A DNA stretch of 64,000 nucleotides from Mesostigma viride (Eukaryota; Streptophyta; Mesostigmatophyceae; Mesostigmatales; Mesostigmataceae), in assembly GCA_009746045.1 (NCBI GenBank), contig RPFO01001143.1, forward strand, positions 28,501 through 92,500. The letters run 5' to 3'. Shown piece after piece: positions 47,427 through 64,000 of this stretch (the stretch's first letter is position 1; each line of letters opens with the position of its first letter). The notes beneath the pieces are model-generated. The model worked only from the letters and a program-made list of their open reading frames with translations, did not search any database and was not told the DNA's origin. The translations under genes and the position numbers were made by a program.

Positions 47427-49139
47427 GTGCCAGGGCCGCTTGGTGACGATCTCCATGTTGCTGTTGGCACCCAGCTGATCCACGCGGTCCACACCGCTCT
47501 TGTGTTGGTCATAGACACGCTAATTGACTGCGGGGACCTTGATCATCTCGTAGCTGCCGCCACCACCCTTGTTCCAGCGCTCCTTCTCTACAAGCTCCTC
47601 CTTGTCTGGGTTGCCGTGGACCGTGGTGTAGAACCTGACGGGCTTGGTGTCAATGTAGGTGATGGCAGTTAGTGGCTGGCCACCTTCCATTCTCTTCTGC
47701 TCACACAACCAGTCACCACGCTCCATCCCCTTACCATCAACGTTGATGGATGAGGGGTAGCACTTCTTATCCTTGCGGACAGTGCCGATGTAATGCAGGC
47801 CACGGCCAGCCAGCCACTCACACAAGTACGCCGTGCTGAAGAAGTTGTCGGCTACCACGATGGTGTGTGCTTCCAACATGGGGAAAGCCTTGTGCACAAG
47901 CCCAGCCACCCACAATGCTCCACTAGCCTTCTGGGCACTGCCAGATCCCTGCACCTCAAAGGCAAGCTCAGCATAGGTCGGCATCCCTATTGCCCACAGG
48001 TCACCACCCAGGTACGGGATGAAGTAAAGGAGAATGCCAGTTTGTGCGCATGCTATGGCATAGTGCTTGATGCCCCACTTTGAATGAGATGGCTTGTCAG
48101 GCATGTACTGACGGATGTCGTTCTTGCCTCGGTAAAACTCCATTGCCTCGTCCACTGCCACGAACCCACTTGCCTCAAAGTGCTTGTTGATCAGCTTGGC
48201 CTGCATGTACTCGATCATTCTGCGGACCCACCACAAAGGATCATATCCACGAGTTCCCTTCGCTGCACGCCCCCCAATCTCAGCTGCAACATCTCTCACA
48301 CTCAAGAAACGCAGGATGTCCACAAATCTCCTCAATGGCATGATTGCCTGGATGGCTGGAATGCCTATCAAAGCATCAGGGTGCCAATAGGTAGTGTAGC
48401 TACCCCTATGCCAGTGGATGGACATGAGAAGCAGGCATGCCATGAAACGAAGAATGTCACTGGCCGTGCAATCTATCCATGGCCTGCACTTCTCTCCTGC
48501 CTCAATCGCCTCGTCCTGCCGCCGCCTTGCCTTGGCGTTGGTCCAGCGCGCGATGTCGGTGATGAAATCCATGCCCAGCAGGAGAAAGAAGAAATCGAGG
48601 GGCTGCATACCATCCTTCCTGTGCTTCCACGATGCAGCACGATGGTTCTCGACGTTGGCATCAGCTGGCATCTCGAGATCGTAGCCTCCCCAGGCAGCCT
48701 CGCCTTCTTGGTCGGCGGCATTGCTGCGGCTCGACCCCGCTGGTGCAGCACGACGGCCCCTGCCTCGCCCACGGCCAGCAGGCTTGCCGGGCTTGGCGGG
48801 GCGGTCTTCACCATCGTCATCATCTTCGTCGTCATCATCTACCTGCCCCCCCTCCTCTTCCTGGCTATCTGACCCCTCCTCTTCCGACGCCTCATCACGA
48901 TCGGATTCAGAATGACAGCTCTGAGTATTGTCGCCTTCTTCAACAAAATTTTTCCGGCCCTGCGCCTGCCACCACGCCTCGCACTGCGACTTCTTGTACC
49001 AGTATGTTGATCCGTCATCCTCGAAGGTTAGCTGAAATTTAGTGCCTTCCCGGCCACCCCGCACAGCCACATCCGTAACCAGGCCAGCGTATACGATGTC
49101 CGGAGTGGAAAATTCATCGCCGGGCACCCGTATGACGCG

Positions 49140-50205
49140 CCCTTCCCACACTTTTCGCAAGCACAACGGTATGAAAGTGCCAAAAAATGCCCTTATAAGC
49201 CCTACAAGGAGCAAATTGAGTCCAAACATGCTAGATATTGGTAGGCAGCATGTCCATGACACCAGTAAAAGGAATTTGACTTTCCAGAATTTTCCGACAT
49301 CGGTTGGTCTATTTTTGGCATGTCTATTTTTAGCAACTTTCCAGATTTTAATACAAAGAAATACCATTTGATATGCAAATAATGAGCTCCTGACATGGCT
49401 GTTTGCATGTAGGCTTATGCTCATGTCTACCAACTGTGCACCAGGTCCCATTGTCATCTGACCTCATTTGGTGACAAACTGCCACCAAATGCTAGCAAAA
49501 ACGCACCGTTTCACCACATGATTCTCATAGCAGTTTCCATGGAAGATGTGTTCAGTCGAGGCTGGAAATTTGCAATCACTTTACACATCATAAATGTAGA
49601 CATGGCACAAAAAATCAGGTCCATCGTACTGTATTTGGTAACAAAATGCCACCAAATGCTAGCAAAAATGCGCGTTTTTCGCGTTTTTTTCACACATTTC
49701 ATGACAGTTTTCATACAAGATGTGCTCAGTTGGGGCTGGAAACTTGCAAGCATATTAAATATCATCATTGTAGACATTGCACAAAAATCCAGGTCTGTTG
49801 TACTTCATTCATTAACAGCTCGCTAGCAAATGTGAGCAAAAATGTGCGTTTTTTGCATTTCCGCCACATTTCTTGCAGTTTCCCATGCAAGATGTGCTCA
49901 GGTGAGGCTGAAAACAAGCGCCCATGTTAATCATCATGTCATTTCAGACATTGCACAAAACTTCAGGTCCATCAAGTGTCATTGGGTTCACTGGTCCATG
50001 CAACACCTGCCAGTTTCCAGCTAATCACTCAACCTTGGATGCAAAGTTCTTTAGTAACGGTATGGCCAACTCCCACCAACTGTGTTGCTAACTGTTCAGA
50101 CCTTGCACAGATAATATAACACAACTTTTGTGACACATAGACAAAGATATATGAACATGAACAGTGGCTAGACATGGTTGTATATATGTGCATACGGCCA
50201 TGCTA
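49140..50205 (-). repeat. piggyBac-internal region with 170-bp tandem units, copy 1
   Basis: Non-coding or 5' region of the piggyBac element, homologous to 11140-12215. Three or four degenerate units of about 170 bp (from about 49465, 49631 and 49806) carry CACCAAATGCTAGCAAAAA and GAGGCTGGAAA. They separate the transposase and the accessory gene, which lie on the same strand. Confidence 0.65.
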
Positions 50206-50538
50206 AGGCAATTTTCAAGTAGGGGCTTGTTAGACATAAGAACTGCCAGCTGTCACGTTGGCTAGCATGATCAGTTCAAACCCACAGCACGCACGGTAGT
50301 CGCAAACTCAGCTTGGCAATGTAATAATCTAATCATGCCAGGCATCTCGGCCGTCGGCATGGTTGCGATGTGTTTGTGCGCCTTGATTCGGTAGCAGCAC
50401 ATCCCTTGGCAACCGGCCCGCCTGACCAAGGTTGCCACACATGGTCCTCTGCATCACCATGGATGTCCCCATGTCCCTGTCTCTGTTATAGGGGCCCACG
50501 TTGCTGGCAACGCAGCTTCCAAGTTGGACTAGATCTCC

Positions 50539-52278
50539 TCAGCCAGCGCTGTGGTGCATAGCCAGACAGCTCATACACTGCTCAGTTGCTACCTCGAGGT
50601 TGCCGGCTTGAAATGTGCCACCAAAGGACTGCACTTGGCCGCCATCATACCTAGCATGAAGAAGCCACTGCACATCCCCGGTGAGCCGCTTGGCCACCAT
50701 ACCGCAGTTGTCTTCAACAGATAGTGCAAGCCCAATGGCCTCTACATAGGCACATGCATCGTGCTCATGCTCTTGCTCTGGCCCTTGTCAACATGAGATG
50801 CATGCCCATGCATGCTTCACCATGTTTCTCCAAGCCATCCGTGACTACTTGCTTCAGATATGTCATTCAACTCCTGCACGTCCTCAGCCAGACTGTCAAA
50901 CTAGCTGGTGCCCCATCCCTCACTTTGGTGAGGACTGCGATTCTGGCTAGCAGCTTAGCGATCGTGCGTGGTTGTGCCTGAGTTTCTGGGTGAGTGGCAG
51001 TGGCATTGGAGCAAGAGGTGTTGAGCATGTGCGTGTGTCTATCCACTTGACAAACAACCCCTCCCAGCCCTGACATTGAGGAGTTTGGCCATGTGCCAGG
51101 TTGCCAGAATTCCGCAAACATGCATCATAGGGAAATAAAGGATTGCTGGTTGTGCACACGACATGAGAAAACAAAACACACATACCTGTCAGGAGGGCAG
51201 GCTTGGGTTGCTTCATTGGCGCTGGTTGCAGCGTGCGTAATAATAGCCCGCCATTGGCTCATTTACCCGTGCCCTTGGCCAGCACGCACAGCCTGAACTG
51301 CATGAACTGCATGGATGCGGCCGTCCAGGATGCCCTCTGCTCATCATTCAGGGGTATGAAGGCAGCTTGGGTGCTGGTGTGTAAGGCAGCTTGTGCATCG
51401 GTGTTTGCCGCCCGGTCCTGTGGCAGCACAGGTAGCTGGCCTAGCCCGGCCACTGTCCTCTCTCCGCTCTCACGCAATATGCCACCCTCTCCACAAACCA
51501 TGACAGTTCTCATGTGCATGCATGTCTTAAGATGCTTGTTGAAGGCAGATGCTTTCAGCTTAGAGACGGTGGGCACGTATACAGTGGGTTTTATGGACTC
51601 ACAAGCATGTGAAGCCATCGAGCATCCAAGAAAGCCACCAATTGCTTCTAGGTTTTCCATCAATCTTCGTGGTCAACCATGTCATGCAACATTACTTGCC
51701 GTGAGCACAATGCCAATAAATTGCAGCATGTACAACTAGAGCAAAGCAACAGCTTTGTGATCCATAGCCCTGCCTGCAAATCATTGCCATCGGGCAATAG
51801 CGCTGCAAGGCTGCCAGCCAGCCCGTAATATCTTGCCCGCAATCCGTCATGCACCCTCCCTAATATCCGTGTGAAGAATTCCTTGACATCCCTAGCCTCT
51901 AAGGTAACCTGTACGTCGCTGATGTGAAGAAAAGGCTCGCCATGAAACCGTAGCTCGCTATACGATTCATGACGCACCTCCCGTAAGATAAGAAGATGAC
52001 CAAAAGAGAAACTCCGGAGATGGGGAACTGGTAACATATTCATCCGTGACAAGGTCAGGGATTCAACAAGGAGTGAATTGGCCCGTAGATTTGAATAAGG
52101 GAACATACCGCTCGGAGGTATCCATGTCTGCCGTGCGCTTGATGTCTGTTTCGCACACCCCGCCGCAGAAACTCGTTCCGGCATTCACCTGCTGACCGCA
52201 GTTTGTGCATGTCCAGAGGCTGATAAAAGCCCCAACATCGTGGGCGTCTTTAGAGTCCACAAAGCCTGCATTAAACAT
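50539..52278 (-). CDS. accessory spliced gene of the piggyBac element, zinc-ribbon protein
   Basis: A zinc-ribbon piece starts at 52278 with MFNAGFVDSKDAHDVGAF and contains CTNCGQQVNAGTSFCGGVC (C-x2-C...C-x3-C); it ends at a GGTATGT donor near 52110. A second piece from about 51957 reads SELRFHGEPFLHISDV, then LEARDVKEFFTRI. A third candidate, 50849-50900, encodes FDSLAEDVQELNDISEA. The last exon, 50539-50771, contains YVEAIGLALSVEDNCGMVAK and ARYDGGQVQSFGGTFQAGNL and ends with a TGA stop. Exons between 51.7 and 50.9 kb (for example within 51259-51663) are uncertain. The first two pieces recur, diverged but in frame and in order, at 16.9-17.3 kb, which argues for past selection on a protein. 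I do not recognise the family. Confidence 0.45.
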
Positions 52279-52284
52279 GACGTT

Positions 52285-53070
52285 CGGGGCAAACGCAGAT
52301 ATATACGAAGTATGGGTCTGCCAAGCCTGACGCAGCCTTGAAATTGGTCGGAAATATGCGGTAGCTCAGGAAAAAAAAACTGCAGCGGTAATGAAGAAAG
52401 TCGTTCGGTCAAAGTCTTTAGAATTAAAAAATGCATCGTTTATGATGGAAACCCCGATCTTAGGGCGCACTTGATCGGGAAAATTTTTTGCTGCGGTCAC
52501 GTGGGGTCGAGAGAAAATCTGCAACCATTCAGGCACCCACCTATGAATGACGCTACATGCTGTTCGATTCCGCAAATTTGATGGCGAAAAAAAAACAGTG
52601 GTGGATCGAATAACACCTTAGGAGGATAATCGTAAAATTTCAGCCTTGATAGTGCCTTTATACACGCTCAGCATCGCCTGCCAGACCGCCATGCCTGTCG
52701 CCCGGAATTCGGTCACTTTCGTGCACGCGCACACCAAAAATCGCATTTGGCGCCACTTTTCGGGTACCGCTTACGAGGGCAGATTTTGGCGCGGCTCGTA
52801 CCGTTGTGAGTGGGGCGCCATAGCCCACGCACGCGCTCAACGGTCAAAAATGTTAGCAAAAGTCACGTGACTGCCTGCACTAAAGTGGTGGTATTTACTG
52901 GGCTATGGCGCAATTACCTACCCAACCTTGGCATTTTCATTCACGTTGGGGCTGCCCCGACCCGTCGGACATATTTACGTTACGTCACTTACGTCGCAGC
53001 TCACGGAATTACGCGGTATAGTTACGTTACGTGGGTGTTGTCGATTTCGACAACACCGGCGGACCATGGG
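52285..53070. other. piggyBac right end, upstream of the accessory gene
   Basis: Non-coding, with 52400-52850 homologous to 17460-17870. The region includes paired AAAATTT and GCCACTTTTCGGG motifs conserved in both copies, then repeated TTACGTTACGT motifs near 52970-53030, and the hairpin next to the terminal repeat. It would hold the accessory gene's promoter. Confidence 0.55.
53034..53057. promoter_or_regulatory. perfect hairpin next to the piggyBac terminal repeat
   Basis: Arms of 11 bp (GGTGTTGTCGA and TCGACAACACC) with a two-base loop end two bases before the terminal inverted repeat core. The left end of the element lacks it, so the ends are asymmetric, as is known for piggyBac. A transposase-binding role is a guess. 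Confidence 0.5.
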
Positions 53071-53202
53071 TTAAGGCACCCACGTAAAAACGAAACAAAG
53101 CCAACGCTAACAAGGCCATACCACGACAAAACAACTATACAGCCGGCACATGAGTGCATGGGATGTCCACTCGAGCCACACCGCGGAATGAAGGAAAACA
53201 GC

Positions 53203-54065
53203 CTAACAACCGTGCTGCGCCGCATGCAATTAAAGTAAGCTCGTTTGCGGCGGAGCAAGATGTCAGCCACAGCCCAGGTAATCGCTACCGAAAGGCGTTG
53301 GCGCCAATACGATGTCCAGGTCCGCGCTGACCAAGGGGCCCGCTGGCCCTCCAGGTCCAGGCGGTCCTCCCGGAGCCGGCCGGCATGCAGCACTCCTTAA
53401 AGAAGCCGGCGGTCACTGAGGGTGCCCATGGTCCCGAACTCCTCCAAGACAAAGGGCACCTCACGGTGGTGCCCGACGTCCCCATAGGCCGTGAGCTTGG
53501 CCCGCTCAGCCCGATCCGCCGTGTAGCCCGCCGCCTGGGCCGGATGCACCAACCACATGGCTAATAGCCAAGGGGCGAGCCATGCACAGAAACGTCAATG
53601 AGCAAGTGCCGGCCGCCTCCCTCATGCAAGTCCAGAAACTCGATGTCAGGTCGGTGGTTGGGGGAGTAGAAAGCCGCGCCGTCCGCATCCTCAGACCGGA
53701 TGTTCGCGCGTGGGGGAAAACGGCCTGGGCCATGGCGAGCACCACCTTCAGGAGAACAGTGTGCAAGTACAAGTACCAGTTCTGATTCTGCTGGCCACCC
53801 ATGCATGACAGGTAGTGGGTCCCAGTGGGGTCCAAGGCCTGCCTGCAGCTACCACAGGGCCGCCCTGCGGGAACAAGAGGTTGCGGGGCAAACAGTTGGT
53901 GTCGCAGTGCCACCGGATAGTGACTCGGCGCCAGGACAAAAGGGGGGCCCATGGGGAGAGCTCGGAGGTCAGCCGAGCCCACACTCCACGTACAATGAGA
54001 GTGCATGAGAACAGCTACGTGCGACCCTGGGCGTCGAGGTCATCAAAAAGAGCCATCCAATCCGC
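53203..54065 (-). pseudogene. retroelement C-terminal domain, copy 4 (frameshifted)
   Basis: Same family as copies 1-3, on the opposite strand. From about 54065 it reads LFDDLDAQGR, a stop, then the conserved region with CGSCRQALDPTGTHYLSC. Frameshifts occur after FPHA, where another frame continues NIRSEDADGAAFYSPNHRPDIE, and again before VVPF-type sequence. It ends near 53203. Its 3' tail is cut by the piggyBac element at the TTAA 53071-53074 and seems to continue at 40364 on the other side. Confidence 0.72.
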
Positions 54066-54466
54066 CGTATATATACTACTTGATGTAGTATATGAAGCCC
54101 AATATGCATGCACATATACCTTTGCAAAAGAGGTGATAATGGTAGGCGATAGTCTAGGCATGCATTTTGTTGTGCGGTGGAAACTTCTTGTTATTGCAAA
54201 CTGGATGTGTATGTTGTGTTGACAATGACAAATTGCACAATTGAAATCCAATGTATTGCCATTCACCCTGAGGCCCATGGCCAATGTACAAGTACTCAAT
54301 AAACTCATCCCTATGTACAAAATATATGTGCATGCACAAGTAGCACCTCCACCAATCGGTACAGGGGATGCTGTACCATGGACAGCACGCCTCATGCATG
54401 CCCTCGATCCATGTACGATGCTGTATGAATGCAGCCTAGCTTTGGGCATTAACTTCTCAGCCGAGA
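54066..54466. other. no recognised gene
   Basis: The sequence between the retroelement copy and the last exon of the exchanger gene. It would contain the 3' UTR of the exchanger. A 151-codon minus frame here has no domain. Confidence 0.4.
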
Positions 54467-62155
<7,689 letters not shown>

Positions 62156-62186
62156 CTGCATGTGTGTGTATGAATGCATGCATGCA

Positions 62187-62187
<1 letters not shown>

Positions 62188-62279
<92 letters not shown>

Positions 62280-62293
62280 GGGAGAGAGAGAGG

Positions 62294-62372
<79 letters not shown>

Positions 62373-62495
62373 AGGGAGGGAGGGAGGGAGGGAGGGAGGG
62401 AGGGAGGGAGGGAGGGAGGGAGGGAGGGAGGGAGGGAGGGAGGGAGGGAGGGAGGGAGGGAGGGAGGGAGGGAGGGAGGGAGGGAGGGAGGGAGG

Positions 62496-62562
<67 letters not shown>
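62188..62562. repeat. (GT)n, (GA)n and (GGGA)n compound array in exchanger intron
   Basis: GT repeats to 62218, then GA, GGGA (about 62366-62500) and GA again, about 30 bp upstream (in transcript sense) of the first recognised exon. It lies where the intron's pyrimidine-rich tract would be, since the transcript strand reads CT and CCCT repeats. Confidence 0.97.
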
Positions 62563-62563
<1 letters not shown>

Positions 62564-64000
62564 ACAGGGCCCACCGTAGGGGAGCAACATGTGAGAGCAT
62601 GGCACAGCCCATAAACAGGCCAGCGCAGGCCAGAAATTTGGAGAATCCAGACCATGGTAGGTCGAGCCTGCTGATATCTTGTCTGCATGTGCCTTCAGGA
62701 TGATGGAAGTGGAAAATTGTAGCCTTGTACGTTAAGATTATGGCTGGCTGGCTGGCTACATGATCAAGGAGACATGATGTTTGGCGGTGTTAATAACCAC
62801 CAAATCGTCTCGATTTGATGATACGCGGGATGGTGCATGCCACGCCGGCTGCATGGACAGGTACTGCTATAATGTGTACCTGTCCCTGCACACAGGGACA
62901 GGTACGCCCCATAACTGTCTCTGGTAGAAACCAGAGGCAATGGAGAAGACAACACCCCGAGGAGACGAAAGACCAAGATCACGTAATGGTGTTGTAGAGA
63001 AGCATTTACAAGTCAGCAAAGGCCACTAATAGAACGATATTCGCACTTATTAACCGCGAAACCACAGCGGGGTTGCACAGTGATGCCTCCACCAATCCAA
63101 TTTACAACTCTGTTGGCACGAACTTGTTGCTAACGAAATCTAATCGCGCCCGATGTATATGTCGTCGCCATTTTTCGGGAAACCCCCGTATCAACCCAAG
63201 CCCCTGGTATGACGCGGTGGTAATGAAAAACTCCATCGCGAAGCCATACACAGCAGCAGGTACTGCTGACCTGAGTCGGGAATTTTGCTGTGCAGCTTAA
63301 AACGCTTCAGCGTATAAGACGTCCCGGTAGCAACGATTAAAAGCAGTATACATAGCAGCAGGTCCCGGGTAGCAATCAATGTGGTCTCCATCGTGATTCG
63401 CCGGCAAAATCAACCGAATACCAGAACGAAACGAGACCCCAACTAATACGGGAAAGCACAACCTCCGTTGTAGCGCCGTGTCTATCAGCCTTGCCAAGCT
63501 TGCAAATGATCAGCTGCCTGACTGAGCACGAGCGCCAAACTTGCTTATGCGAACGTTAGAAGGGCTTCCTTTCCTCGGCACTCGCAGTCACGTGGAGCTA
63601 GTTGTTGTTGTTGTTGCCCACGCCGCACCAGCAGAGATTTGGAGACGTGGAGCTAGAGCCTAAAAGCCTAGAACCCGCACTTTGGGGACGTCGCCCTTTC
63701 TTCAACTCAACTCAACCAGTCCAGTAGGGCAGCTAACAATTGGTCAGGGTTACTCAGGTATGAGGTAATAAGTGGTAACTCACGTCTCAGGTTCGGGGTT
63801 TCTACTGTAGTTCCGGACTTTGGAGTTCGGACTTCGGAGTCCCCTAATTAGTTAGGGGGTCGTCGAGGGGTTCGGCTATCAAATTTGTGAACCTCTGCTA
63901 TCGCCTATCGCCCACGGCTTATCTGGTAAGAAGATACATGTATGCAAAGTCGTGATCAGGGACGAGAAAGCACAATCATTCCAAAAGTTCATTGTAATTC
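62563..64000. other. no recognised exon or gene
   Basis: Expected to contain introns and possibly 5' exons of the exchanger on the minus strand. No hydrophobic helix-encoding frame typical of its N-terminus was recognised. Short frames only. Confidence 0.4.

Larger units (their letters stand above)
40869..49457 (-). pseudogene. piggyBac transposase, split by Copia and with a stop codon
   Basis: The 5' part is the 645-codon frame 47520-49457. After an acidic low-complexity region (about residues 175-215) comes the DDE core: Asp436 in FVAVDEAMEFYRGK, then Asp537 in TIVVADNFFSTAYL. A TAG at 47520-47522 interrupts just before RVYDQHKSGVDRVDQ, which holds the other two acidic residues of the family. 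The coding region then meets the Copia insertion at 47427. It resumes at 41267, in the same frame, as RSFLWLFNMAVITSYKYQQ and ends at 40869 with a cysteine-rich C-terminal domain (CGACKERGGVAYWCVGC...H) of the type that binds piggyBac ends. The first about 105 codons lie in a repeat that is not coding in its other copy, so the true start or an intron is uncertain. Confidence 0.85.
40369..53070 (-). mobile_element. piggyBac-type element, 12.7 kb, with nested Copia
   Basis: TTAA lies at 40365-40368 and 53071-53074. The left end starts CCCATGGTCCGCCAGC and the right end is the inverse, CCGGCGGACCATGGG, matching over 13 bases and again at base 15. Outside, the flanks join into one 3' tail of retroelement copy 4: copies 1 and 2 continue after the equivalent of GTGGGTGCC with CACT-TG-TGTAAGTAAT, and the left flank read on the minus strand gives CTCTGATTAAAGTAATCATA. 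So both ends plausibly belong to one element. Without the Copia insert it is about 6.5 kb. It encodes a piggyBac transposase (dead) and an accessory spliced gene on the same strand. A perfect 11-bp-arm hairpin (53034-53057) abuts the right terminal repeat. Alternatively two elements with the same termini abut. Confidence 0.75.

Overview
This window is nuclear DNA of a eukaryote with GT-AG introns of up to more than 1.5 kb, simple-sequence arrays and a heavy load of transposable elements. No operons, bacterial-type genes, CRISPR array, rRNA or convincing tRNA gene were seen. The spliced ASCH protein resembles the land-plant family of that name, which together with a phytochelatin-synthase-like gene and an endosomal-type Na+/H+ exchanger points to an alga, perhaps of the green lineage. 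This assignment is inference from remembered family features, not a database result.

Three cellular genes can be supported. (1) 19287-20219 (-): an intronless, membrane-anchored phytochelatin-synthase-like cysteine peptidase. (2) 23238-33127 (+): a nine-exon ASCH-domain gene whose splice phases all agree; the expected last exon was not found. (3) 54467-62155 (-): eight exons of a Na+/H+ exchanger, including a 20-nt micro-exon; the N-terminus is missing.

Most of the rest is mobile. 0-10 kb holds broken transposase and Copia fragments, a duplicated A/B block, a 1.7-kb non-autonomous piggyBac-like element with its empty site present nearby, and two foldback elements carrying tRNA-type A and B boxes. 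11-18 kb is an older relative of the piggyBac element at 40-53 kb, into which a LINE ORF1 unit and 2.3 kb of tetranucleotide repeats have come. 21.5-22.1 kb is a mariner-type MITE. 36.8-40.1 kb and 53.2-54.1 kb hold 5'-truncated copies of a retroelement ending in a CCHC plus PD-x(n)-D endonuclease-like domain.

The main structure is a nest at 40.4-53.1 kb: a piggyBac-type element (TTAA on both sides, matching CCCATGGTCCGCC ends) sits in the 3' tail of the minus-strand retroelement copy, and its transposase is split by a young 6.15-kb Copia element (345-bp LTRs with one mismatch, GTGCC target duplication). The piggyBac element also carries a spliced accessory gene with a zinc-ribbon motif. Parts of that gene recur in the 16.9-17.9 kb relative in the same order, which makes it the best candidate here for something undescribed.
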